Shown piece by piece: positions 6,977-14,930 of a DNA stretch of 41,505 bases; position 1 is the first letter of the stretch, and each line of letters opens with the position of its first letter. Source of the DNA: JBBTIS01 sp038059855 (GTDB lineage Bacteria > Elusimicrobiota > Elusimicrobia > JACQPE01); contig CAYHKQ010000008.1 in NCBI GenBank assembly GCA_964357255.1, positions 1-41,505 on the forward strand, given 5' to 3'. The notes under the pieces were generated by a model, which saw only the letters and a list, made by a program, of their open reading frames with translations, did not search any database and was not told the DNA's origin. The position numbers were made by a program, and so were the translations under genes.

Positions 6977-8047
6977 ATGGCCGGTAAAAAATTCTCCTCC
7001 CAAGCCGCTGTTTTAGAAACCGGTCCAGAGTCAACCGGCGGTCGTTTTCCGGAGAATCTTGAAAACGCGCTTCGTCCCCAGCGGCTTGAAGATTTTGTGG
7101 GCCAGGCGGCTCTCAAGGACAATCTGGCCATTTACATTGAAGCCGCCAAAAAACGCAAGGAGGCTCTTGATCATTGTCTTCTTTACGCTCCGCCGGGACT
7201 TGGCAAAACCACGCTGGCCCATATTTTAGCCAGGGAGATGGGCGTTAATATCCGGGTTACTTCCGGCCCTATTTTGACCAAGCTCGGGGATCTGGCGGGC
7301 ATTTTGACGACTCTCGAAGAAGGCGACATTTTATTTATAGACGAGGTTCATCGTTTAAACCACGCCATTGAAGAGGCGCTTTATCCCGTGATGGAGGATT
7401 TTACGTTTTATATTCACACGGGCGGCGCTCAGGCCGGCGCAATCGGCTCGGCGCAACTTAAATTGTCGATTCCTAAATTTACTTTGGCGGCGGCTACGAC
7501 GCGGGCGGGTCTTTTGACCGGCCCGTTACGCGACCGTTTCGGGATTATCGGGCATCTTAATTTTTACGAGGTGGCCGAGATGGGCCGGATCGTCATGCGC
7601 TCGGCCGGGATTCTTCAGATGGCGGTGGAGGAAGGCGCGGCCAGGCTGATTGCCGCGAGGAGCCGCCAGACTCCCCGCGTGGCCAACCGGATTTTGCGTC
7701 GCGTGCGCGACTATGCCAGCGTTCTTAACGAGGGCCGGGTGACGCCCTCTCTTGTTGACGAGGCTTTACGCCGCATGGAGATAGATGAGGCGGGCCTCGA
7801 TCCCATGGACCGGCGGTTTTTGCTGAGCATCATTCAGAGTTATGACGGCGGGCCGGTGGGGATCGAAACGCTGGCCGCTACGCTTCAGGAAGAGTCGGAC
7901 ACGATCGCCGACATATACGAGCCTTATCTAATCCAGGCGGGATTTCTCTCGCGCACGTCAAAGGGACGTATCGCCACGGACCGGGCCTATGAGCATTTCA
8001 AACTCATAAGAAAGCCTGGGAAAAAAGCGGAGCCGACGTTAATTTAA
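6977..8047 (+). CDS. ruvB: Holliday junction helicase RuvB
   Basis: The 356-residue AAA+ motor drives branch migration with RuvA. Walker A is APPGLGKTT (71-79), Walker B is ILFIDEVHRL, and AAATTRAGLLTGPLRDRFG contains sensor 1 and the arginine-finger region. A C-terminal winged helix follows (GGPVGIETLAATLQEE, PYLIQAGFLSRTSKGR). About 22 extra residues precede the usual LRPQRLEDFVGQ start. The gene follows ruvA with a 3-base gap and is followed directly by a repeat hairpin. Confidence 0.97.
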   Translation: MAGKKFSSQAAVLETGPESTGGRFPENLENALRPQRLEDFVGQAALKDNLAIYIEAAKKRKEALDHCLLYAPPGLGKTTLAHILAREMGVNIRVTSGPILTKLGDLAGILTTLEEGDILFIDEVHRLNHAIEEALYPVMEDFTFYIHTGGAQAGAIGSAQLKLSIPKFTLAAATTRAGLLTGPLRDRFGIIGHLNFYEVAEMGRIVMRSAGILQMAVEEGAARLIAARSRQTPRVANRILRRVRDYASVLNEGRVTPSLVDEALRRMEIDEAGLDPMDRRFLLSIIQSYDGGPVGIETLAATLQEESDTIADIYEPYLIQAGFLSRTSKGRIATDRAYEHFKLIRKPGKKAEPTLI

Positions 8048-8050
8048 AAA

Positions 8051-8175
8051 ATAGCGGTTTAGCGGTTGAGCAGTTAAGCGGTTGAGTGTAATGAAGGAAT
8101 CTCCTATTTCACTGAATCGCTTAACTGCTATCTGCTTAAGCGCTGTCTGTCTAAGCGCTCAACCGCTCAACCGTT
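8051..8175. repeat. Short-tandem-repeat hairpin element (AGCGGTTGA arms) overlapping the start of the SpoIID-like gene
   Basis: The left arm (8051-8088) is built of units such as AGCGGTTTAGCGGTTGAGC. The right arm (8106-8175) is built of the complementary CGCTTAACTGC, TAAGCGCT and CTCAACCG units. The core is AGTG, then a GAAGGAATCTCC centre, then CACT. The same arms and a similar core occur at 15543-15624 and 28236-28310. The right arm is translated as the first 28 residues of the SpoIID-like protein. Confidence 0.9.
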
Positions 8176-9209
8176 GCGTTGCTCAGGAAATCCGCATCCT
8201 TCTCGATTACATTAAGAGCAAGGATTTGGCGATCGAGGTTCCGGATGGCGGATTTACGGTCACCAGGGACGAAGGCAGGGTCGAGATTGACGAGGAAGGG
8301 ACGATCGGCCTGGAAGACGGTCTCATTATCCGATCCAATGACGGGCGGCATCTTTATTGGCACGGCAAGCCTTATCGCGGGCGCTTGGAGATTCGAAAAA
8401 TCGGGGACGGGCGTTTGGGCTTGGTCAATACGCTCGAGCTCGAAGACTATCTTTACGGCGTTTTGGCGAGCGAAATGGACACAAAAACCTGGCCTCTTGA
8501 AGCATTGAAAGCCCAAGCCGTAGTTTCACGTTCCTATGCCCGCCACGCTTTGCCGGCTACGGCGAACGCGCCTTATCAGATGGGCGCGGACACGAAGCAT
8601 CAGGTGTATTTCGGAGCGGCTTTCGAGGACAAGGCGGCCAGGGGGGCGGTGGACGCGACGCGCGGAGAAATTCTCAAGGACGCCCGAGGGGGTATTTTGC
8701 CGGGATATTTTCATTCTTGTTGCGGCGGCCGCACCGAGGACGCTCGATTTGTCTGGTCGCGCTTAGCCTCGAAGGATTCGCTCGGAGTCAGCGACTTCGG
8801 CTCCTGCCAGACAAGCCCGCACTACGCCTGGGTCACCAGCATTCCGGTCGAGGACTTGGGAAAGGCTCTGGTGAAATTGGGGTATGACTTTGAGCCGCCG
8901 ATTAAGAGCCTGTTGATCGGACGGCTTACCAAAAGTATGCGGGTGGCGAGCCTTAAGGTCATTGCCCAGAATAATCGCGCGGAGGTTCCTACGGATAAAC
9001 TGCGCCAGGTTCTTGGCCCCAACTGGATCCGTAGCACCAAAATCACCCGCATTGCCAGACAGGATAAGCGTTTTGTGATTTACGGCAAAGGATGGGGGCA
9101 CGGGGTCGGCCTGTGCCAATGGGGAGCCAAGAACATGGCTGAACGCGGCTGGGATTATGAGAAAATACTCAGGCATTATTTTCCCAAGGCCCGTTTGGCC
9201 AAGAATTAA
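8091..9209 (+). CDS. SpoIID/LytB-domain protein, probably a secreted lytic transglycosylase-like enzyme
   Basis: From ATG 8091 the protein is 372 residues. The SpoIID domain is clear: LEDYLYGVLASEM, WPLEALKAQAVVSRSYA, the Cys-containing HSCCGGRTED, and the C-terminal WGHGVGLCQWGAKNMAERGW before YEKILRHYFPKA. SpoIID proteins cleave peptidoglycan strands stripped of peptides; homologues in non-sporulating diderms probably remodel the wall. The N-terminus has a signal-peptide shape (R10, hydrophobic 11-23, possible cleavage after CVA at 31). Residues 1-28 are, however, encoded by the right part of the repeat hairpin at 8051-8175. An upstream in-frame TTG (8082) is a less likely start. Confidence 0.88.
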   Translation: MKESPISLNRLTAICLSAVCLSAQPLNRCVAQEIRILLDYIKSKDLAIEVPDGGFTVTRDEGRVEIDEEGTIGLEDGLIIRSNDGRHLYWHGKPYRGRLEIRKIGDGRLGLVNTLELEDYLYGVLASEMDTKTWPLEALKAQAVVSRSYARHALPATANAPYQMGADTKHQVYFGAAFEDKAARGAVDATRGEILKDARGGILPGYFHSCCGGRTEDARFVWSRLASKDSLGVSDFGSCQTSPHYAWVTSIPVEDLGKALVKLGYDFEPPIKSLLIGRLTKSMRVASLKVIAQNNRAEVPTDKLRQVLGPNWIRSTKITRIARQDKRFVIYGKGWGHGVGLCQWGAKNMAERGWDYEKILRHYFPKARLAKN

Positions 9210-9229
9210 CATCATTCAAGACTTTCATT

Positions 9230-10270
9230 GTGACGATGACCGGCTCCGCCCTATCCTTTTTTCCCATAGCTCTTAAGCCATCCGAGCGGCGCGATCAGTG
9301 CCGGTTGCTGGTGGCCAAACGTTCGGCCAAGACTAAGGAACATCGGCATTTTTATGAGATCGCGAATGAGTTTCGATCGGGAGATTGCTTGGTCGTCAAT
9401 ACTTCAAAAGTTTTCGGCGCCAGAATTCCATTCTGGGTGGGCGAGGTTCGCGGCGATATTTTGATCGGCAAGTTGCCGCGTTCGGGCGAGGAAGCGCCGG
9501 TCAAGCTGGAACGCCGGTTCGGGCGGCTGATCAAGCGCTCGGGCGGCAAGGTCAGATTCAAAGACGGTAGCGAAGGCGTTATTGAAATCGGCGCGTTTGA
9601 CGAGGCGTCCGGCGCATTTTTGGCGCGAATCGTCGCCTCCAGCCTGATCGAACAATTGGGGGAGACCCCGCTTCCGCCTTACATTCTTAAAGCGCGCCGA
9701 GCGGCCGGCCTGCCGGAACTGGAACCCTCGGACCTGGAGCGCTATCAATGCGTTTATGCCGAGGTTCCGGGTAGCGCCGCCTGCCCCACGGCAGGGCTTC
9801 ACTGGACGCAGGAACTCTTGGACGTTTTAAGGGCCAAGGGGGTTTTGATCGCCAAGCTCGCGCTTCATGTGGGATTTGCCTCAATGATGCATGGCGTGGG
9901 CCGGGACCGCGTGCCGCCCGAGGAGTGCCGCTTGGAAGAATCCGAGGCTAAACGGATCAATCAGGCCCGCCGCCTGGGAGGCCGTATTATCGCCTGTGGC
10001 ACCAGCGTGGTGCGGGCATTGGAAAGCCTCGCGGACGAGCGGGGCCGGGTCCGTCCCTGGCAGGGACCGGTGGAGCTTTTTATCCGGCCGAGTCACCCTT
10101 TTCGCGTCGTGGACGCGATGATCACGAATTTTCACTTGCCCGAATCCACTAATTTCTTGATGACCCAAGCCTTCTTGGGCGCGGACTGGAATCTCGCCTC
10201 GCTCTACGCCCTGGCCGCGGCCGAAGGCTATGAGTTCTACAGCTTCGGCGACGCGATGATGATTTTATGA
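9230..10270 (+). CDS. queA: S-adenosylmethionine:tRNA ribosyltransferase-isomerase QueA
   Basis: The protein (346 aa from GTG 9230, 344 from the in-frame ATG 9236) catalyses the penultimate step of queuosine synthesis, transferring and isomerising the ribosyl part of SAM onto preQ1 in tRNA. Family segments visible are DCLVVNTSKVFGARI, PLPPYI, YQCVYAEVPGSAACPTAGLHWT, LHVGFASM, GTSVVRALES and ITNFHLPESTNFLMTQAFLG. The Ala-Cys pair in PGSAACPTAGLH varies from the usual GSVAAPTAGLHF. The pathway partner tgt lies downstream, separated by a toxin-antitoxin pair. Confidence 0.96.
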   Translation: MTMTGSALSFFPIALKPSERRDQCRLLVAKRSAKTKEHRHFYEIANEFRSGDCLVVNTSKVFGARIPFWVGEVRGDILIGKLPRSGEEAPVKLERRFGRLIKRSGGKVRFKDGSEGVIEIGAFDEASGAFLARIVASSLIEQLGETPLPPYILKARRAAGLPELEPSDLERYQCVYAEVPGSAACPTAGLHWTQELLDVLRAKGVLIAKLALHVGFASMMHGVGRDRVPPEECRLEESEAKRINQARRLGGRIIACGTSVVRALESLADERGRVRPWQGPVELFIRPSHPFRVVDAMITNFHLPESTNFLMTQAFLGADWNLASLYALAAAEGYEFYSFGDAMMIL

Positions 10271-10287
10271 GGGGGCGAGCGGTGGCC

Positions 10288-10316
10288 TTGAATAGGGACC
10301 ATTCTAATGTTAAACT
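10288..10316 (+). promoter_or_regulatory. Candidate sigma70-type promoter of the toxin-antitoxin pair
   Basis: TTGAAT (10288-10293) and TAAACT (10311-10316), each matching 4 of 6 consensus bases, are separated by exactly 17 bases and lie 32 bases upstream of the antitoxin ATG. The perfect palindrome TTGTTGAACAA follows at 10318-10328, around the expected transcription start, and would suit autorepression. This is inference from sequence only. Confidence 0.45.
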
Positions 10317-10317
10317 A

Positions 10318-10328
10318 TTGTTGAACAA
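10318..10328. promoter_or_regulatory. Palindrome TTGTTGAACAA, possible operator of the toxin-antitoxin pair
   Basis: This 11-bp perfect palindrome with a central G lies between the candidate -10 and the GGGGGG ribosome-binding stretch of the antitoxin gene. Phd/YefM antitoxins usually repress their own promoters by binding short palindromes. Chance occurrence in an A/T-rich leader cannot be excluded. Confidence 0.35.
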
Positions 10329-10347
10329 ATACTAAGGGGGGTGTTCC

Positions 10348-10713
10348 ATGAACGCCGTGAGCGTATTAAGAGAGATGAAAACCATGGGGGCCAGAGAGTT
10401 CCGGCATGGGCTCGATAAAATGCTAAGGCATCCTACGCAGGTTTGTCGCGTGATGCTCCACAACAAGCCTGCCTTTGTGGTGTTGCCCGATGTGGATTTT
10501 TTCCAAATTTTAGAGGTCATCGAGGAGATAAAGGGTTCGGGTCTCTGGAACAAAACAATTCAGAAGCTTCAAAAGGAGAGTAAAAAAAAACATCTTTGGT
10601 TCTGGAGCAAAGAATGGCATAAGAAGGAAGGGGTGGTAGACCGAGAAATCAAGGCCGGCCGCGTCCGCCGGGCTAGCTCCGTGGAAGAGTTCCTCAAAGA
10701 GCTTAAAGAGTGA
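10348..10713 (+). CDS. Phd/YefM-like antitoxin
   Basis: The 121-residue protein has a Phd/YefM-type N-terminus (MGAREFRHGLDKMLRHP, then VCRVMLHNKPAFVVLPDVDFFQIL) that fits the DNA-binding and dimerisation domain. A long basic region (KESKKKHLWFWSKEWHKKEG) and the tail RASSVEEFLKELKE would neutralise the toxin. It is longer than the common 80-90 residues. Its stop overlaps the GTG start of the toxin (GTGA, 10710-10713), the usual coupled arrangement. A strong purine-rich ribosome-binding site (AAGGGGGG) precedes the ATG. Confidence 0.8.
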   Translation: MNAVSVLREMKTMGAREFRHGLDKMLRHPTQVCRVMLHNKPAFVVLPDVDFFQILEVIEEIKGSGLWNKTIQKLQKESKKKHLWFWSKEWHKKEGVVDREIKAGRVRRASSVEEFLKELKE

Positions 10714-10997
10714 TCATTAGGTGGACCGATAGGACCAAGGAAGACTACCGGGCCCTCCCTGGGGCCATTCAAGATAAGGCGGATAAGGCGTTTCGGCTTT
10801 TTCGGGATAATCCCAGACACCCCTCCCTCCATGCAGAAAAAATTGATCACAAAAAAGATATTTGGTCGGCGCGAATTGATTTGAATTACCGATTTACTTT
10901 TCAATGGATTCATGACGGCATCTTTATTAGGCGGATTGCCTCTCATCGCGAGGCTTGCCGGAGACCCTGGCAGGGTTTAAGTCAAAATGCTTCATGA
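10710..10997 (+). CDS. RelE/ParE-superfamily toxin (YoeB/Txe-like)
   Basis: The 95-residue protein has the RelE/ParE fold pattern: IIRWTDRTKEDYRALPGAIQDKADKAFRLFRDNPRHPSLHAEKI, then IWSARIDLNYRFTFQWIHDGIFIRRIASHREA. The W-S-A-R-I-x-x-x-Y-R-F strand and the last I-x-S-H-R-E strand are typical. Members cleave mRNA at the ribosome or inhibit gyrase; which applies here cannot be told. GTG start, coupled to the antitoxin. Its TGA stop overlaps the ATG of tgt, so the pair is translationally fused into the queA-tgt region. Confidence 0.85.
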   Translation: MIIRWTDRTKEDYRALPGAIQDKADKAFRLFRDNPRHPSLHAEKIDHKKDIWSARIDLNYRFTFQWIHDGIFIRRIASHREACRRPWQGLSQNAS

Positions 10998-12130
10998 TGC
11001 GATTTGAGGTTCTGAAGAATTCCTCGGGGTTGGCGCGAGTAGGGCGGGTGACGCTTTCGGGAGGACTCTCTTTTGAGACGCCGGCGTTTATGCCGGTGGC
11101 CACACAGGCGTCGGTGAAGGCGTTGGGGGTGGATGACTTGCTCGGCGCCGGCTCTTCCATGCTCCTGGCGAATACTTATCATCTTGTTTTGCGTCCCGGC
11201 CTCGAAACGATCCGCAAGGCAGGAGGGCTTCATGCCTTTATGAATTGGGAGGGCCGTGGGATTTTGACGGATTCAGGCGGATTTCAGGTCTGGAGTTTGG
11301 CGCATTTATCGCGGCTCTCGGAGGAAGGCGTGGTTTTTCAATCCCATATTGACGGCTCGGCGCAGAAGTTTACGCCGGAGAGCGTGATTGAAGCGCAATT
11401 GGTTTTAGGCGCGGACGCGATCACTTGCCTGGACGTCTGCCGGGGCTGGCCGTTGAGGAACGAGGAGGCGCGGGAGGCGTTGGAGATTACGCTGCGGTGG
11501 GCGCGGCGAGCGAAGAATCGTTATGAGTTTATCGAGGGGCACAGGCCCCTGCTTTTTGGAATTCTCCAAGGCGGCTTTGACCGCGCCTTGCGCTTGGAGG
11601 CTCTCGAGCGCATGGACGAGATCGGCTTTGACGCCTTTGCCTGGGGCGGGCTGTCCGTGGGCGAACCTAAGGAGTTGACCTGGGAAATGGTTGAGGCTGT
11701 TAGCTCGGCGCTGCTCAAGCGCTCGGCGCCCCGTTATTTAATGGGCGTGGGCGATCCGTTGGACTTCTGGGAAGCGGCGACGAGGGGGGCGGACCTCTTG
11801 GATTGCGTGTTGCCCACCCGCAATGCCAGAAATGGCCAAGCCTTAACCAGCGTGGGCAAATTTTACATCAAGAATAACGCTTACCGGCAGGATTTTTCGC
11901 CCTTGGATCCTAACTGCCGATGTTACACCTGCGCCAATTACACCCGCGCTTATCTCGCCCACCTATATCGCTCCGGCGAGCTTCTTCTTTATCGTCTTCT
12001 TTCTTTGCATAATATAGCGTTCATGATGCGTTTAGGCCAAGCCATTCAGGCGGCGATTCGTGAGGACCGCCTGGAGGATGCCTATCGCGAATTCAGGAGG
12101 AATTATGCGTTACCTATCCCTGTCGGTTAA
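10994..12130 (+). CDS. tgt: Queuine tRNA-guanine transglycosylase
   Basis: The 378-residue enzyme exchanges guanine-34 of GUN-anticodon tRNAs for preQ1. Visible are the N-terminal PAFMPVATQASVKAL, LANTYHL, the substrate loop ILTDSGGFQVWSL, GILQGGFDRALR, GGLSVGEP, YLMGVGDPLDFWEA with DLLDCVLPTRNARNG, and the zinc site CRCYTC followed by the LHN histidine. The start at ATG 10994 or 10997 is chosen because it gives the normal length and an ATGA overlap with the toxin. The upstream in-frame TTG (10955) would lie deep inside the toxin gene. Confidence 0.96.
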   Translation: MMRFEVLKNSSGLARVGRVTLSGGLSFETPAFMPVATQASVKALGVDDLLGAGSSMLLANTYHLVLRPGLETIRKAGGLHAFMNWEGRGILTDSGGFQVWSLAHLSRLSEEGVVFQSHIDGSAQKFTPESVIEAQLVLGADAITCLDVCRGWPLRNEEAREALEITLRWARRAKNRYEFIEGHRPLLFGILQGGFDRALRLEALERMDEIGFDAFAWGGLSVGEPKELTWEMVEAVSSALLKRSAPRYLMGVGDPLDFWEAATRGADLLDCVLPTRNARNGQALTSVGKFYIKNNAYRQDFSPLDPNCRCYTCANYTRAYLAHLYRSGELLLYRLLSLHNIAFMMRLGQAIQAAIREDRLEDAYREFRRNYALPIPVG

Positions 12131-12518
12131 ACTCTCCTCAGCATTGATCTTCGCGGCTCCTTCCCTGGCTTTGGCTCAGGCGCTCGCCGCTGATCCTGCC
12201 GCATCCAAATCGCCCATGGCCGGTCTGATGACATTCTTTCCTATTCTTGCCTTTGGAGCTATTTTTTATTTTTTGCTTTATCGGCCTCAGCAACAACAAG
12301 CCAAAGAGCGCAAAAATATGCTTCTCGGTGTTAAGCGTTCCGACCGGGTGCTGACCGCGGGAGGGATTTATGGCACGGTGGTCAATGCCCGGGGCGATAT
12401 TTTGGACCTTAAGTTGGCTGATAATCTCAAAGTCGAGGTCAACCGTCAATACGTGGCCAAGGTCATTGTGACGGCCTTGGCGGAAAATGGCGCTAAAGAG
12501 CCGGCGATAGTCAAGTAG
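12105..12518 (+). CDS. yajC: Sec translocase accessory subunit YajC
   Basis: The 137-residue protein has an N-terminal hydrophobic segment with a signal-like LALAQALA. The YajC membrane helix (FFPILAFGAIFYFLLYRPQQQQAKERKNML) and the cytoplasmic motif VKRSDRVLTAGGIYGTVV follow. It associates with SecDF-YidC at the inner membrane. The start at ATG 12105 is supported by AGGAGG 8 bases upstream and lies inside the last codons of tgt (26-base overlap). An apparent leader before the YajC helix is longer than usual. tgt-yajC-secD-secF is a widespread operon. Confidence 0.94.
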   Translation: MRYLSLSVKLSSALIFAAPSLALAQALAADPAASKSPMAGLMTFFPILAFGAIFYFLLYRPQQQQAKERKNMLLGVKRSDRVLTAGGIYGTVVNARGDILDLKLADNLKVEVNRQYVAKVIVTALAENGAKEPAIVK

Positions 12519-12525
12519 GAAAGTT

Positions 12526-13956
12526 TTGAAAAATACGCAAGCGCGTCTGGCCGTAGTCGGGGCGACGTTCGTAGTTGCCCTTCTGCTGATGGCGCCTTCG
12601 GTTTTTTGGTATTCGAAATCACCCTCAATCCGCCATGAACTTGAACGCGCCAAGCAGATTCCCAAGTATCTCATCCGCCTGGGTTTGGATTTAAGGGGCG
12701 GCACGCATCTGCTAATGGAGCTTGACGCGGAGCAATTGTCCAAGCAGGCGGACCAGAGGGTTTCCCTGGCTGACGCGGTGGACAGGGCTGTTGAGATTAT
12801 TCGCAACCGCGTGGACCAATTCGGCGTGGGAGAGCCTTTCATCGCCAAGCAGGGCGATCGGTATATCGTTATTCAGCTTCCCGGCATCTCCGACCCCCGC
12901 CGCGCCAAGGACATTATCGGCCGCACAGCGCTTCTTGAATTTCGCATGGTGGATGATTCTAGCGCGGCCACTGAAGCCTTGAGTAAAATCCGAGAGGCCG
13001 GGGATCCGTGGGACGCCGAGGGTGTTTTAAAGCCTGAAACAGCCAAGCTCGTTCCGCCGAATGACGCGTTGTTTAAGTCGCGCGACGGTGAAAATTTTTA
13101 TTTATTGCAAGCCACGGCGTCCCTGACCGGAGCCTCCCTGATTAACGCCAAGGTTGAATTCGGCGAGTTTCATTTCCCTCACGTTTCTCTTGTGTTTAGT
13201 TCCGATGGCGGCCAGAAATTCGCCAAGCTCACAGGCGACCACGTGGGAAAGAACATGGCCATTGTTCTCGACGGCCTGGTGCAGTCGGCCCCGGTGATTC
13301 GCGAGAGAATCGGCGGCGGGCGCGCCGTGATCGAGGGTAATTTTTCAATGGAAGATGCCCGCGATCTTTCCCTCGTTCTTCGGGCCGGTTCGTTGCCGGC
13401 GCCGGTTAAAATTATCGAGGAAAGGACCGTTGGACCCACCCTTGGCGAGGACTCGATCAAGAGGGGCATTTTTGCTTCCTTGGTCGGCGCCGCGGTCGTC
13501 TGCATTTTTATGATCTCCTACTACCGCGTGAGCGGCTTGGTGGCCAATCTTTGCCTAGTTTTAAATATTTTGATGACCCTGGCCGGCTTGGCCGCGTTTA
13601 ACGCCACGTTGACCCTGCCGGGCTTGGCCGGCCTGGCCTTGACCGTGGGCATGGCGGTGGACGCTAACGTGCTTATTTACGAACGCATCCGCGAGGAACT
13701 TTTGCTCGGAAAGACGGTGCGCGTATGCCTGGACCAGGGTTACGAAAAAGCGTTCAGCGCTATTTTGGATTCTAATTTAACCACGATCATCGCGGCTTTT
13801 TTTCTTTTCCAATTCGGCTCCGGACCGGTCAAGGGGTTTGCCGTGACTTTGACCCTGGGCCTTTTAGCGTCCATGTTCACGGCCGTTTTTGTCAGCAAGA
13901 CGCTGTTTGCGTTTTATTATGAGAGCCGCCGGGACTTGCAAACGATTTCTATATGA
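12526..13956 (+). CDS. secD: Protein translocase subunit SecD
   Basis: This 476-residue RND-family subunit uses the proton gradient to help pull secreted proteins across the membrane. It shows a first helix, GLDLRGGTHLLMELD, RVDQFGVGEPFIAKQG with IQLPGI, the periplasmic P1 domain including FSSDGGQKFAKLT, and LRAGSLPAPVKIIEERTVGPTLGEDSI. The five C-terminal helices include LTVGMAVDANVLIYERIREEL. The start is TTG with AGGAAAG upstream; the yajC stop is 7 bases away. It overlaps secF by ATGA. Confidence 0.96.
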   Translation: MKNTQARLAVVGATFVVALLLMAPSVFWYSKSPSIRHELERAKQIPKYLIRLGLDLRGGTHLLMELDAEQLSKQADQRVSLADAVDRAVEIIRNRVDQFGVGEPFIAKQGDRYIVIQLPGISDPRRAKDIIGRTALLEFRMVDDSSAATEALSKIREAGDPWDAEGVLKPETAKLVPPNDALFKSRDGENFYLLQATASLTGASLINAKVEFGEFHFPHVSLVFSSDGGQKFAKLTGDHVGKNMAIVLDGLVQSAPVIRERIGGGRAVIEGNFSMEDARDLSLVLRAGSLPAPVKIIEERTVGPTLGEDSIKRGIFASLVGAAVVCIFMISYYRVSGLVANLCLVLNILMTLAGLAAFNATLTLPGLAGLALTVGMAVDANVLIYERIREELLLGKTVRVCLDQGYEKAFSAILDSNLTTIIAAFFLFQFGSGPVKGFAVTLTLGLLASMFTAVFVSKTLFAFYYESRRDLQTISI

Positions 13957-14930
13957 ACCCAAAACATGAAGTAAAAAATTTTTCGAAAACAAAGGGCGCC
14001 GGAATAACGTTGGCGCCGGTCTCCATAAAATTTTTTACCCTTCTTCCTAAGACGAATTTTAATTTTATCGGTCTGCGTCATTTTTTTTACCTGAGTTCGT
14101 TGGCCCTTGTCGTGGGCACCGTGGCGTTGTTGGCCGCGCGCGGCGTGCCGCTTGGCGTAGATTTTACGGGAGGCATTGTGGCTCAATTTGACGCCGGGCC
14201 GCAGGCTTCCATTGAGGCCGTGCGTAGCGCCCTTGCCAAAGAGGATCTCGATGGCAGCGTGCAAAGCCTGGGGAGTCCGGGTATTTTTATGGCGCGCTTT
14301 AAAAAAGAAGAAGAGGGGCGGGGTTTGGATGATCGCTTGGCCAGGGCGCTCGGCGCCATTGCTCCCGACGGGTCTTCCAAGATCCTTTCCAAGGATTTCG
14401 TGGGCGCCGTGGTGGGGGAAAAACTTAGAAGTCAAGCGCTGATGGCTATTCTGCTGTCGTTTCTCGGCATCATCGTTTACGTTGGATTTCGTTTTAGAAA
14501 TTTAGTTTGGGGCGTGGCCGGCGTTATAGCCCTGGTTCACGACGTTGTCGCCACGGTCGGATTTCTTGCGCTGACGGGTTATGAATTAGACCTTGTGCTT
14601 GTGGCGGCCTTGTTGACGATAGCGGGCTTTTCAATCAACGACACGGTGGTCATTTTTGACCGTCTCCGGGAGCGCCTGAGGATTTACACGCGCGAAACAT
14701 TGCAGGAGTCTATTAATCGTTCGCTCAATGAAACGTTAAGCCGCACCATTTTGACCTCCGCCACCGTATTTTTTGTGACGGCTGTGCTTTGCTTGTGGGG
14801 CGGACGCAGTATCCATCCGTTTGCCGTGGCCATGCTTTTCGGCGTGATTGTCGGCGTCTATTCCACCATAGGTGTGGCCACCAATCTGGTTCATTCTTGG
14901 TCCCAGTGGACCGGGCAGAAGTCGCGCTAG
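13953..14930 (+). CDS. secF: Protein translocase subunit SecF
   Basis: The 325-residue partner of SecD has a first helix, the signature GVDFTGGIVAQF, a short periplasmic domain, and five further helices with YVGFRFRN, VHDVVATVGFLAL and INDTVVIFDRLRERLR. The cytoplasmic N-terminus is about 35 residues longer than in many homologues. Its ATG overlaps the secD stop, and its own TAG stop shares a base with the GTG of the next gene, so four to five genes form one tightly packed operon. Confidence 0.96.
   Translation: MNPKHEVKNFSKTKGAGITLAPVSIKFFTLLPKTNFNFIGLRHFFYLSSLALVVGTVALLAARGVPLGVDFTGGIVAQFDAGPQASIEAVRSALAKEDLDGSVQSLGSPGIFMARFKKEEEGRGLDDRLARALGAIAPDGSSKILSKDFVGAVVGEKLRSQALMAILLSFLGIIVYVGFRFRNLVWGVAGVIALVHDVVATVGFLALTGYELDLVLVAALLTIAGFSINDTVVIFDRLRERLRIYTRETLQESINRSLNETLSRTILTSATVFFVTAVLCLWGGRSIHPFAVAMLFGVIVGVYSTIGVATNLVHSWSQWTGQKSR

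Noticed and set aside
10955..10993. TTG start of tgt inside the toxin gene
   Set aside because: The 13 extra residues have no counterpart in Tgt; ATG 10994 gives an ATGA overlap.
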